DNA of 64,000 nucleotides from Candidatus Binatia bacterium (GTDB taxonomy: Bacteria > Desulfobacterota > Binatia > UBA12015): assembly GCA_036563615.1 (NCBI GenBank), contig DATCMB010000016.1:124001-188000 (forward strand), given 5' to 3'. The translations under genes and the position numbers were made by a program. Every line of letters starts with the position of its first letter. Positions within the stretch are counted from its first letter, which is position 1. Below the pieces are notes generated by a model. That model did not search any database. It had not been told where the DNA came from and worked only from the letters and a program-made list of their open reading frames with translations. This document shows positions 26,672 through 37,237 of this stretch, one piece after another.

Positions 26672-28360
26672 TCAGGACACGCGCGCCTGCGCCACCGGCT
26701 GCGTCCAGCTGCCGTCGAGCGCGATGACGATCGTCGCCGCCGCCTCAGGGCGCTCGATCTCGCCCTCGGCGAGCTCGACGCAGCCGATGCCGCGCTCGGC
26801 GAGCAGGTCGAGCACGCGGCGCGCGCGCTCGCTGCCGAACGCCTCCTCGACGTCAGCCAGCATCGCGTAGCGCACGCCGGCGAGCGCGATGCGGGCGATG
26901 CCGATCAGCCGCTGCTCGTCGACCGTGAGCACGTCGTCCCAGTCGCGCTCGACGTCGAGCCCGCCCACGCGTCGCACGGTGCCCTCGAGGCCGAGGCGCC
27001 GCAGCACGGACCAGAGCTCGTCCTCGGACACGTTCCTCGTCTCCGTCCCGAGCACCAGCTCGCGCAGCGTCCCCGGCGGCAGGTAGGGCCGCTCGGGGAG
27101 CATCAGCACGTCGTCGAGCGGCGGCCGCACGATGCGACCCTCGCCGCGTTCCCAGACGCCGGCGACGGCGCGCTGTAGCGCGGTCGCCGTGCCCGGCGTC
27201 GGCACGCGGACCAGGACGTGCGCGCGCGGCGGCAGCTCGAGCGTCAAGTCGCGCACCACCACGCGCCGGTCGTGCGACGAGCGCAGCGTGACGTTCTCGA
27301 ACGCGAAGCGCCGCTCGTCCTCGACGATCTCGACGCCCGGGCTCGGACGCGTGGCGACGGAGTCGATGGCGTAGGTCAGGGCGCCGAGCCGCGCCACCAC
27401 CGCCGCGTAGGACGAGAGCTGCGGGAACTGCGTCACCACCAGAGAGAAGGCGCCCATCAGGTGCGCGAACGCCATCGACGACTGCGAGATGACGCCGAAC
27501 TCGACCTCGCCGCGGATGAACATCGGCGCGACGACCAGCACCGGGATGAGCTGGATGAAGTAGTTGTAGCCGGTCGTGAAGAAGCCGAGGTTGCGGTTGA
27601 CGGCGATGATGCGCCGCATGTTCTGCACCAGCGCCTCGACGTCCTGTCGCAGACGTCCGCGCATGTGACGCTCGCGATGCGCCATCGCGAGGTGCTCGGC
27701 GTTCTCGCGCACGTGCACGAGCTCCGCGCGGAAGTTCGCCTCGCAGTCGGCCTGCGCGTAGTTGAGCCGCACCAGCGGACGACCGAAGCCGATCGTCAGC
27801 ACCGAGCCGAGCGCCGCGTAGCCGACCGCGACCAGGAACAGCGTCCCGCTGATCGACCACAGCACGCCCGAGAACGCGGCGATGGTGATCAAGCCGTTGG
27901 TGAAGATCAGCGCGAGCGACAGCGTGTTGGTCGTGAACGAGCGCACGTCGTCGGCGATCCGCTGGTCGGGATTGGTCAGCGTGCCGGAGACGTTCAGGTC
28001 GTAGTAGACGTGATCGCGCAGGTAGCGGTCGACGAGCTGCTCCGTCAGCCACTCGCGCCACAGGAGCCCGAGCCGCTCCTCGGTGAATCGGTAGAGCACC
28101 GCGACCACCGTCAAGAGCACGAAGAAGCCGGCGTAGATCAGCGCCTGACGGACGAACGCGCGCTGGTCCTGCTGCTCGATCGCGGTCATGAAGTCGCGGC
28201 CGACGTAGCTGTTGACCACGTTGAGCCCGTTGATCGTCAAGAGAAAAACGAACAGCAGGATCGCCATCGCGGCAGCGCGGCCGCGGATCTCGCTGTGCGC
28301 GAGCGCGCGGGACAGCGCCCGCAGGCTGCGCAACGCCTCCCGTGTGGTGCCGCGCGTCAC
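26672..28360 (-). CDS. ABC exporter-like protein (YddA/SbmA-type membrane domain) with degenerate ATPase
   Basis: 562 residues, GTG start overlapping the P-ATPase stop (GTGA). Residues 25-340 form a six-helix ABC_membrane_2/SbmA-like domain (LLTINGLNVVNSYVGRDFMT, LYRFTEERLGLLWREWLTEQ, DNPDQRIADD-like TNPDQRIADDV). The C-terminal part aligns with the usual nucleotide-binding domain but every key motif is broken: Walker A reads VPTPGTATAL with no GK[ST], the Q-loop is LPERPYLP, the signature is LTVDEQRL and Walker B is MLADVEEA. It should not hydrolyse ATP. It may be ion-driven like SbmA or have a regulatory role. It is the third gene of an operon with ftsH and a P-type ATPase. Confidence 0.8.
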   Translation of the reverse strand: MTRGTTREALRSLRALSRALAHSEIRGRAAAMAILLFVFLLTINGLNVVNSYVGRDFMTAIEQQDQRAFVRQALIYAGFFVLLTVVAVLYRFTEERLGLLWREWLTEQLVDRYLRDHVYYDLNVSGTLTNPDQRIADDVRSFTTNTLSLALIFTNGLITIAAFSGVLWSISGTLFLVAVGYAALGSVLTIGFGRPLVRLNYAQADCEANFRAELVHVRENAEHLAMAHRERHMRGRLRQDVEALVQNMRRIIAVNRNLGFFTTGYNYFIQLIPVLVVAPMFIRGEVEFGVISQSSMAFAHLMGAFSLVVTQFPQLSSYAAVVARLGALTYAIDSVATRPSPGVEIVEDERRFAFENVTLRSSHDRRVVVRDLTLELPPRAHVLVRVPTPGTATALQRAVAGVWERGEGRIVRPPLDDVLMLPERPYLPPGTLRELVLGTETRNVSEDELWSVLRRLGLEGTVRRVGGLDVERDWDDVLTVDEQRLIGIARIALAGVRYAMLADVEEAFGSERARRVLDLLAERGIGCVELAEGEIERPEAAATIVIALDGSWTQPVAQARVS

Positions 28361-31227
28361 GCCGCAGCGTCAGCGTTACGCGCGCGCAGCATCACGCGCT
28401 TCACCAGCTTGGTGATCTCGCGCAGCCACAGCACCACGCTGCCGACCGCGATGCAGGCGATCCAGTCGCCCACCGTGAGCGGCACGGTCGAGAACGCCTC
28501 CTGCAGGAACGGCACGTAGATGACCGCGACCTGCAGCGCCGCCGACATCAGGATCGCGCCCCACAGCCAGCGGTTGCGGAACAGCCCGACGAAGGTGCTC
28601 TGCACGTCGGAGCGCACGCTGAGCACGGCGAACAGCGACGCGAAGACGAGCGTGTTGAACGCCATCGTCTGCGCGTAGCGCAGGTCGCCCGAGCCCTCGA
28701 TGAATCCGCCGGGCAGGCAGGCGTCGATCATGCCGAGCGTCGTCACGGCGAACACCACGCCCACGAACAGGATGCTGCGCCACATCGCCGGCGTGATGAC
28801 GCTCTCGTCGCGCGGCCGCGGCGGCTCGCGCATGATGTCCGGATCGGCCGGATCGATGCCGAGCGCCAGCGCGGGCGCGCCGTCGGTCACGAGGTTGATC
28901 CACAGGAGCTGGGTCGCGAGCAGCGGCAGCACGACGCCTTCGTGCGCCGCGAGCCCGAGCGCGTCGCCGAACAGCACGCCGAGGAACATCGTCAGCACCT
29001 CGCCGATGTTGGTGCCGAGCAGGTAGCGCAGGAACTTGCGGATGTTGGCGAAGATCGCGCGCCCTTCCTCGACCGCCGCGACGATGGTCGCGAAGTTGTC
29101 GTCGGCGAGCACCATGTCGGCCGCCTGCTTCGACACGTCGGTGCCGGTGATGCCCATCGCGACGCCGATGTCCGCGGTCTTGAGCGCCGGCGCGTCGTTG
29201 ACCCCGTCGCCGGTCATCGCGACGATCGCGCCGCCGCGCTGCAGCGCCTCGACGATGCGCAGCTTGTGCTCCGGATTGACGCGCGCGTAGACCGACACCT
29301 CGGCCACGGTGCGGTCGAGCTCCTCGTCGGACGCCTTCTCGAGCTCGGCGCCCGTCACCGCACGCGCCGTGTCCGCGATGCCGAGCTGCTGCGCGATCAC
29401 CGCGGCCGTGCGCGGGTGGTCGCCGGTGATCATCATCGGACGGATGCCGGCCGAGCGCGCACGCGCGACCGCTTCGCCCGCTTCGCTGCGCGGCGGATCG
29501 ATCATGCCGATCAGGCCGAGGAAGACGAGCTCGCGCTCGACCTCGTCGTTCGGATCGTCGTTCGCGAGCGCGTTCTCGGGCAGCGTGCGCATCGCGACGC
29601 CGAGCGTGCGCAGCGCCTCGCCCGCGAGCTCGTCGTTCGCCCGCCCGATCTCGGCGCGACGCTCGTCGGTGAGCGGCCGCGTCTCCTCGCCGACCAGCTC
29701 GTGCGTGCAGCGCGCGAGCAGCACGTCGGGCGCGCCCTTGGTGAAGACGCGCAGCCGCCCGGCGCGCTCGGCGTCGGTGTGGATCGTGCTCATGAGCTTG
29801 CGCTCGGACGAGAACGGCACCTCGCCGACGCGCTCGAAGCGCGCGTCCAGCGTCTCCTCGGTGAGACCCGCCTTGTGCGCGGCGACGATCAGCGCGCCCT
29901 CGGTGGGATCGCCGTGCACGACCCAGCGTCCGCCGCGCTTCTGCAGCACCGCGTTGTTGGCGCGGTCGGCGGCGGCGAGCGCGCGGATCAGCTCGGCGCG
30001 CAGCGCGCCCTCGATCGCGGAACCGTTCTCGGCGGTCACCTCGCCTTCCGGCGCGTAGCCGGTGCCGCCGAAGCGGACGCGGCCGCTCGCGGTCACGACC
30101 ACGCGCACCGTCATCTCGTTCTTGGTCAGCGTGCCGGTCTTGTCGGACGCGATGACGTTCGCCGAGCCGAGCGTCTCGACCGCGGCGAGGTGTCGGACGA
30201 TCGCGCGGCGCCGGGCCATGCGCTGCACGCCGAGCGACAGCACCGCCGTGACCACCGCCGGCAGCCCCTCCGGCACGGCGGCGACGGCGAGCGCCACGCC
30301 CATGACGAACACGTCGACGAGCGCCGCCACGCCGTCCACGTCCTCGACCATCAGCACGGTCGCGATCAGCACGATCGCGATCAGCACGACGATGCCGCCG
30401 AGCAGCTTGCCGGTGCGATCGAGCTCCTTCTGCAGCGGCGTCGCGTCGTCCGTCGCGGCGCGCAGCAGCCCGGCGATGCGGCCCATCTCGGTCTGCATCC
30501 CGGTCGCGACCACCACCGCGCGACCGCGGCCGTAGGTCGCGGCGGTGCCGCTGAACACCATGTTGTGGCGGTCGCCGATGCCGACCTCGTCCTCGATCGG
30601 CAGGTCGTCCTTCTCGACCGGCAAGCTCTCGCCGGTCAGCGCCGCCTCGGAGGTCTGCAGCGCGGTCGCCTGCACGACGCGCGCGTCGGCGGGGATGGTG
30701 TCGCCTTCCTCGATCAGGATGACGTCGCCGGGGACGATCTCCGTCGCGGGCACGCTGCGTCGCTCGCCGTCGCGCACGACGTGCGCTTGCGCCGCCGCCA
30801 TCTGGCGCAGCGCCGCGAGCGCGTGCTCGGCGCGCGCCTCCTGCACGTAGCCGAGGATCGCGTTGAGCAGCACGACGGCGAAGATCGCGATCGCCTCGTA
30901 AGGCGCCGCGGCGTCGCGCTCGTAGAACCAGATCGCGGCCGAGATCAGCGTCGCGATCAGCAGCAGGATGACGAGCACGTCCTGGAACTGCGCGAGGAAC
31001 TTGCGCCACGCGGGCACGCGCTCCTCGCCGGCGAGCTCGTTGCGGCCGAAGCGCTCGAGGCGCGCGCGCGCTTCGCTCGCCGTCAAGCCATTGCGCAGAT
31101 CGGTGCCGAGCGCCGCGACGACCTCGTCGACGGTGGCGCGGTACGCGGGTCGCTCGAGACCCGCCGGCGCGCCTGCGACGCTCGGATCCGTCGGACGTCG
31201 CGCGGCCGTGGTGCCAGCCCTGCTCAA
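28357..31227 (-). CDS. P-type Ca2+/cation-transporting ATPase (type IIA)
   Basis: About 956 residues if translation starts at the TTG that overlaps the ftsH stop (TTGA), with AAGGAAG about 10 bases upstream. An N-terminal cation ATPase domain ([20 protein letters not shown]) leads to the actuator motif [13 protein letters not shown]4 [13 protein letters not shown], phosphorylation site [12 protein letters not shown], and hinge [14 protein letters not shown]5 keeps LGTNIGEV and TM6 keeps [13 protein letters not shown], the Asn/Glu/Asp pattern of SERCA/PMR1 Ca2+ sites. It probably exports Ca2+ (or Mn2+) from the cytoplasm. It is coupled on both sides by 4-base overlaps. Confidence 0.87.
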   Translation of the reverse strand: MSRAGTTAARRPTDPSVAGAPAGLERPAYRATVDEVVAALGTDLRNGLTASEARARLERFGRNELAGEERVPAWRKFLAQFQDVLVILLLIATLISAAIWFYERDAAAPYEAIAIFAVVLLNAILGYVQEARAEHALAALRQMAAAQAHVVRDGERRSVPATEIVPGDVILIEEGDTIPADARVVQATALQTSEAALTGESLPVEKDDLPIEDEVGIGDRHNMVFSGTAATYGRGRAVVVATGMQTEMGRIAGLLRAATDDATPLQKELDRTGKLLGGIVVLIAIVLIATVLMVEDVDGVAALVDVFVMGVALAVAAVPEGLPAVVTAVLSLGVQRMARRRAIVRHLAAVETLGSANVIASDKTGTLTKNEMTVRVVVTASGRVRFGGTGYAPEGEVTAENGSAIEGALRAELIRALAAADRANNAVLQKRGGRWVVHGDPTEGALIVAAHKAGLTEETLDARFERVGEVPFSSERKLMSTIHTDAERAGRLRVFTKGAPDVLLARCTHELVGEETRPLTDERRAEIGRANDELAGEALRTLGVAMRTLPENALANDDPNDEVERELVFLGLIGMIDPPRSEAGEAVARARSAGIRPMMITGDHPRTAAVIAQQLGIADTARAVTGAELEKASDEELDRTVAEVSVYARVNPEHKLRIVEALQRGGAIVAMTGDGVNDAPALKTADIGVAMGITGTDVSKQAADMVLADDNFATIVAAVEEGRAIFANIRKFLRYLLGTNIGEVLTMFLGVLFGDALGLAAHEGVVLPLLATQLLWINLVTDGAPALALGIDPADPDIMREPPRPRDESVITPAMWRSILFVGVVFAVTTLGMIDACLPGGFIEGSGDLRYAQTMAFNTLVFASLFAVLSVRSDVQSTFVGLFRNRWLWGAILMSAALQVAVIYVPFLQEAFSTVPLTVGDWIACIAVGSVVLWLREITKLVKRVMLRARNADAAA

Positions 31228-33347
31228 CCCGCCGACTTCCTTGCGACCGCGTCGGCGGGCGGCTCGTCGACGAGCGGCACGATGCCGGTCTCGAGCTGCG
31301 GCGCCGGCGGCAAGCCGGTCACCTCGTGGATCTCCTTCTCGTCGAGCGTCTCGCGCTCGAGCAGCGCCGCCGCGAGGGCGTCGAGCGCCTTGCGGTGCTT
31401 GGTCAAGAGCTGGCGCGCCTCCTCGTGGCACTCGCTGATGATCCTGCGCACCTCGGCGTCGATGAGCTTCGCGGTCTCCTCGCTGAACGGCTTGCTCAGA
31501 CCGAATCCGGCCTGCGTCCCGAGATACGGGTTCTCGCGCGGGCCGAGCTGCACGAGGCCGAGACGCTCGCTCATTCCCCAGCGCGTCACCATGCGACGCG
31601 CGAGATCGGTCGCCTGCTCGATGTCGCTCTCGGCGCCGGTCGTCTTCGTGCCGTACACGATCTCCTCCGCGGCGCGACCGCCGAGCATGCCGATGATGCG
31701 CGCGCGCAGGTACGCCTCCGGGTAGTTGTAGCGATCGCTGTCGGGGCGCTGGTAGGTGACGCCGAGCGCGAGCCCGCGCGGCACGATGCTCACGCGGTGC
31801 ACCGGGTCGGCGCCCGGCACGACGAGCCCGAGGATCGCGTGTCCGCCCTCGTGGTAGGCGATGCGCTCCTTGTCGGCGCGGCTCAGGAGCAGCGGACGCT
31901 CCGGTCCGAGGACGATCTTCTCGAGCGCGTCGAAGAAGTCCTGCTGACGCACCTCGGTCTGGTCACGGCGCGCGGCGAGCAGCGCCGCCTCGTTCACCAG
32001 GTTCTTCAGGTCCGCGCCGGAGAAGCCCGGCGTCGCGCCCGCGATCTCGGCGAGGCTCAGGTCCTTCGCGAGCGGCACCTTGCGCGTGTGGACCTTGAGG
32101 ATCGCCTCGCGGCCGTTCTTGTCCGGCAGGTTCACCACGACGCGGCGGTCGAAGCGTCCCGGACGCAGCAGCGCCTTGTCGAGCACCTCGGGCTGGTTGG
32201 TCGCGGCGAGCACGATGATCCCCTCGCGGCTCGAGAAGCCGTCCATCTCGGTGAGGATCTGGTTGAGCGTCTGCTCCTGCTCGGTCGAGCCGCCGAGCGC
32301 GACCTGACCGCGCGCGCGACCGATCGCGTCGAGCTCGTCGATGAAGATGATCGCCGGCGCGTGCTCGCGCGCCTGCTTGAACAGGTCGCGCACGCGCGCC
32401 GCGCCGACGCCGACGATCATCTCGACGAACTCCGCGGCGCTCATCGAGAAGAACGGCACGCCCGCCTCGCCCGCGACGGCCTTCGCGAGCAGCGTCTTGC
32501 CGGTGCCCGGCGCCCCGACCAGCAGGATGCCCTTCGGGGCGGTGCCGCCGAGCCGCGTGTACTTCGGCGGGTCACGCAAAAAATCGACGATTTCGACGAG
32601 CTCGTTCTCCGCCTCGTCGATGCCGGCGACGTCGTCGAAGGTGACCTTGGTGTCCTGCTCCTGGTCGTAGCGGCGCGCGCGGCTCTTGCCCATGCCCATC
32701 AAGCCGCCGATGCCGCCCTGCGACGCGCGGCGGAAGATCCAGATGTAGAAGCCGATGAACAGCAGCGCGGGACCGAAGCCGTAGAGCAGCGTCGCGAGCG
32801 GTCCGACGCCGCTGTCGATCGGCTCGGCGCTGATCTCGACCTGGTGCGCGACGAGGAAGCGCTCGAGGTCGGTGTCGACGAAGGACGGCAACGTCGTGGT
32901 GAAGGTCGTGCCGGTGCGCGGCGGGCCGGGGTCGGCGAGGCCGTCGCCTCCGCGGCGCGTCGCGGCGCGTGGGGTGCTGCTCTCGCTCGCGCGCTCGCGC
33001 GTCTCGCCGGGCTGCTCGGCCTTCGCCGCGCTCTCGGGCGGCGGGTAGGTGACGGGGCTCTTGAAGCGTCCGGTGATGGTCTCGCCGCGGCCGAAGATCG
33101 CCTCGACGTTGCCGGCGTCGACCTGCTCGCGGAAGAACGTGTACGGCACCGACAGCGGCGCTTCCGGACCCGGCATCAGGAAGCGCACGAGCAGGTAGTT
33201 CGCGAGCAGCACGACGAGGAACCACACCCAGGTCGAGCGCTTCGGCATGGGGGGCTGCTTCTGTCCGCTGGTGCCGGAATTGGTTCCAGGTCGTGCGGGG
33301 CCGCCCTTCGCCGGCGCCGAGCCGCTACGCTGCCACAGGGGTTTCAT
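31224..33347 (-). CDS. ftsH: ATP-dependent zinc metalloprotease FtsH
   Basis: 707 residues, ATG with GAGGAG 5 bases upstream (an internal MPKRST start is possible). TM1 lies at about 40-58. A periplasmic domain with a Pro/Ser/Gly-rich insert (about 100-150) is followed by TM2 at 185-206. The AAA domain has Walker A GAPGTGKT at 278-285, Walker B IIFIDELD, and [23 protein letters not shown]. The protease site HEGGH is at 499-503, with [11 protein letters not shown] supplying the third zinc ligand. It degrades membrane and short-lived soluble proteins. It leads an operon with a Ca2+-type ATPase and an ABC-like protein, an unusual set. Confidence 0.95.
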   Translation of the reverse strand: MKPLWQRSGSAPAKGGPARPGTNSGTSGQKQPPMPKRSTWVWFLVVLLANYLLVRFLMPGPEAPLSVPYTFFREQVDAGNVEAIFGRGETITGRFKSPVTYPPPESAAKAEQPGETRERASESSTPRAATRRGGDGLADPGPPRTGTTFTTTLPSFVDTDLERFLVAHQVEISAEPIDSGVGPLATLLYGFGPALLFIGFYIWIFRRASQGGIGGLMGMGKSRARRYDQEQDTKVTFDDVAGIDEAENELVEIVDFLRDPPKYTRLGGTAPKGILLVGAPGTGKTLLAKAVAGEAGVPFFSMSAAEFVEMIVGVGAARVRDLFKQAREHAPAIIFIDELDAIGRARGQVALGGSTEQEQTLNQILTEMDGFSSREGIIVLAATNQPEVLDKALLRPGRFDRRVVVNLPDKNGREAILKVHTRKVPLAKDLSLAEIAGATPGFSGADLKNLVNEAALLAARRDQTEVRQQDFFDALEKIVLGPERPLLLSRADKERIAYHEGGHAILGLVVPGADPVHRVSIVPRGLALGVTYQRPDSDRYNYPEAYLRARIIGMLGGRAAEEIVYGTKTTGAESDIEQATDLARRMVTRWGMSERLGLVQLGPRENPYLGTQAGFGLSKPFSEETAKLIDAEVRRIISECHEEARQLLTKHRKALDALAAALLERETLDEKEIHEVTGLPPAPQLETGIVPLVDEPPADAVARKSAG

Positions 33348-33672
33348 CGCGCTCCTCTCGAAGTCGAGCGTACCGTAGCCCGCTCGGCACCGGTATCTCG
33401 CCCGCCCGTGCGCGCCTCGCGCGACGTGCGCGGGCTCACGAGCGCGTCCCCGCGCGCCGCTCGTCGACGCGCCGCCGCGCCGTCAGGTGCCGGTTTGGCG
33501 CCGCGACGGCCTCGTCGACGCGGTCCTCGGTCCGCGGGCTCTGCGCGCCACCGCGGGGCGACCGGAGGTTCGTCGGGTCGTGCGCGAGGAGCGTCGGCGC
33601 GTCGTGTGGGATGCGGGGCATGGCCAGTTCTCCTTCGCCGCGGCTGCGCGGCGTGTCGAGCCGGCCTGCAGT

Positions 33673-35030
<1,358 letters not shown>

Positions 35031-35034
<4 letters not shown>

Positions 35035-36077
35035 GCCGACCTCGCGAGCGCTGCGGGCGCTACCGTTGCCAAGGGCAAGGAGATGCAGAAGCGCGCACCG
35101 CCGCCCGGACGCTCGCCGACCTCGATGCGCCCCTGGTGCGCCTCGACGATCTGGCGCGCGACCGCGAGCCCGAGCCCGGTGCCTTTGTCGCGCGTGGTGA
35201 AGAACGGCTCGAACACGCGCGCGCGCAGATCTTCGGGGATGCCGGGTCCCGAGTCGGCGACGCCGATCTCGACGACGCCGTCCGTGGCGCGCGCCTCGAG
35301 CGCCACCTCGCCGCCGCGCGGCACCGCCTCGACGGCGTTCGCGAGCAGCCCGAGCAGCACCTGCACGACCAGGTCCGAGTCGGCGCGCACCGGCGGCAAC
35401 GCGCCGTCCTCGCGGCGCACGACGCGGATCTCCTTCGCCTCGAGGTCCGGACGCGCGAGCAGCAGCGCCTGATCGAAGAGCTTCGACACCTCGACCGGAC
35501 GCGGCGCGAGGCGCAGCGGGCGCGCGAAGCCGAGCAGCGACGACACGACGCTGCCGAGCCGGTCGATCTCGGCGCTGATGAACGAGCACGCGCGCTGTCG
35601 CTCGACGTCGTCCGCGGGCACGCTCTCGGCAAGACCCTGCGCCGCCGAGCGGATGACGCCGAGCGCGTTGCGCACCTCGTGCGCGATCGCCGCTGCGAGC
35701 TGTCCGAGCGCCACGAGCTTCTCGCTCTGCGCGAGCCGCGCGCGCGTCGTCGCGACGGTCTCCATCTGCTGCGCGATGATCGCCGCTGCCTTCCGATCGC
35801 GGCGTCGCGCCTCGAGGACGAGCCCGAAGGTGAAGCCGAACGCGGCGAAGGTCACGCCGTACACGCCGAGCACGAGCAGCGTCACGTCGCTGCCGTTCAT
35901 CTCGAAGTGGATGCCGAGCGCGAGCGTGCCGATCAGGTCGACGAGCCCGATCGCCGCCCCGACCGCGAGCCCGAGCCAGCGCTCGCGGATCCGGAAGGTG
36001 CGCGGCTCGTCGACCGCGATTCCGCTCGCGTGCGCGATCGCCGTCTCGTGGTCCGCAGCTTCGCCGTCGGTGGTCAT
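35031..36077 (-). CDS. Sensor histidine kinase, partner of the NtrC-type regulator
   Basis: 348 residues from the ATG giving MTTDGEAADHE. Two membrane helices (about 34-57 and 65-88) are separated by only a few periplasmic residues, so it probably senses within the membrane or the cytoplasm. The H-box is AAAIAHEVRNALG (His133), the N-box LANAVEAV, G1 DSGPGIP, F FFTTRDKG and G2 GTGLGLAVARQI. The arrangement resembles the ZraS/AtoS/NtrB-like group. The short hydrophobic sensor module is not recognised. The 288-base gap upstream, shared with the DUF2834-like gene, holds inverted repeats of GTTGC/GCAAC. Confidence 0.9.
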
Positions 36078-36185
36078 CGTTCGTCCGTCGGAGCAGCAAC
36101 TCCGCTGCCAGTGCAGGGCGCTGGTCGATTGTCTCGCACGGCGCCGCAGCAGCAACAATCGCTCGGAGCCGGCGCACCAGGAAGC

Positions 36186-36210
36186 GGCCGTGCCGTTGCA
36201 GAGCCGCAAC
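36186..36210 (+). promoter_or_regulatory. Candidate sigma-54 promoter and inverted repeat
   Basis: CGGCCGTGCCGTTGCAG has GG (36186) and GC (36198) separated by ten bases, plus the TTGCA of the -12 element; the -24 element is only a partial match. GTTGC/GCAAC (36195-36210) overlaps it. It points toward the DUF2834-like gene (start 36366) and lies beside an NtrC-type system. Weak on its own. Confidence 0.3.
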
Positions 36211-36365
36211 GCCGGTGGCCGCGGCGCAACGCGATCCGTCGCTCGCCGCGCGCCGGCCGCACCTCCTGCTCGACACGCCGTGCACGGTCGGCGCGGCACG
36301 CCGCTTGGACGAGCAGCCGCGCGCCGGGCGATGGCCGCCCGGCACGATCACGAAAGGAGGCTCCC

Positions 36366-36692
36366 ATGAGCTGGAAGAAGGTGCTGCTCGCCGTCGTTCT
36401 CGCAGATTTTTCTTTCTTGACCGCGTACGCCGTCTGGCAGGTCGGCTACGTCGGCTTCTTCGCCGAGGTGACGTCGACCTGGTCCGGTATCACCTGCGCC
36501 GTCGACCTGGTGATCGCGCTCGGCCTGATCGCCACCTGGATGGTGCGCGACGCCCGCCAGCACGGCATCTCGCCGCTGCCCTACCTCGTCCTGACCGCCA
36601 CGCTCGGCAGCGTCGGCCCCCTCCTCTACCTTCTCCGCCGCCCCGAACCCGCTACGGAGCCCAGCGCGCGCCTCGTCGTGCAGGCAAGCTGA
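36366..36692 (+). CDS. DUF2834-like small membrane protein
   Basis: A 108-residue protein with a strong AAAGGAGG site before the ATG. Three hydrophobic helices (about 5-30, 40-62, 72-92). The pattern VDLVIALGLIATWMVRD, then SPLPYLVLTATLGSVGPLLY resembles DUF2834/terpene-cyclase-like membrane proteins. The function is unknown. It is divergent from the two-component system, which may control it. Repeat copy C begins 109 bases after its stop. Confidence 0.65.
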   Translation: MSWKKVLLAVVLADFSFLTAYAVWQVGYVGFFAEVTSTWSGITCAVDLVIALGLIATWMVRDARQHGISPLPYLVLTATLGSVGPLLYLLRRPEPATEPSARLVVQAS

Positions 36693-36800
36693 CCGCGCGC
36701 AAAGCCGCGACGCGTGGCGCGCGCCCGCGTCGCGGCACTTTCACCGCGGCGCCGGTCTCCGCGGACACCATTCGCCGTCGCCCGAGCGTCGCCCCCCTAC

Positions 36801-37041
36801 GTGAGCGCGCAGCGGGCGCGGGGACGGGGCGATCTCGACGAGCACGTGCACGACAACCGCGCGAGGCACGCCGAGCGTGACGTGCTCGTCATCGCCCCGG
36901 CCACGCGACCGCTGCGCGCGGCCACCTCCAAGAAGGCACGTGCGGGCAACCGTCCGGTCCCCACCAACGCCGCGCCCACCGGCACAGAAGCCGCAGCGTC
37001 GGTCACACCCACGGCTCCGCCCCCACCGGCAGAGAACCGCG
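36801..37041 (+). repeat. Intergenic repeat element, copy C (shortened)
   Basis: It carries the G-rich head GCGGGCGCGGGGACGGGGCG, the hairpin (36835-36899; arms GACGAGCACGT and ACGTGCTCGTC), the CCACGCGACCGCTGCGCGCG segment and GGGCAACCGTCCGGTC. It then jumps to degenerate CCCACCGGCA tandem units (36974 and 37022), without the 150-base middle block of A and B. It fills most of the 545-base gap between 36692 and 37238. I see no supported gene in the remaining 37042-37237. Confidence 0.75.
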
Positions 37042-37237
37042 GCGTCGATCCCGACCGAGCCGCGCCGCGAAGCCCCTTCCTCGCGCCCCCGCGATGCAGT
37101 AGCGTCGCGACCAACACGTTCGCCGCGGAGCCGCTCACGCGGGCAAAGGCGCCCTCCCTTCTCGATCCAGCCTTGCGCGCGATTGCTCGACCACCGTCGT
37201 AGGCGCTCCCGGCGGATCCCAAGAGGGAGGGTACGGC

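Noticed and set aside
28342..31725. A plus-strand open frame of more than 1100 codons opposite the P-ATPase and FtsH genes
   Set aside because: It is the antisense shadow of two well-supported genes and consists of Arg/Ala/His-rich nonsense without motifs.
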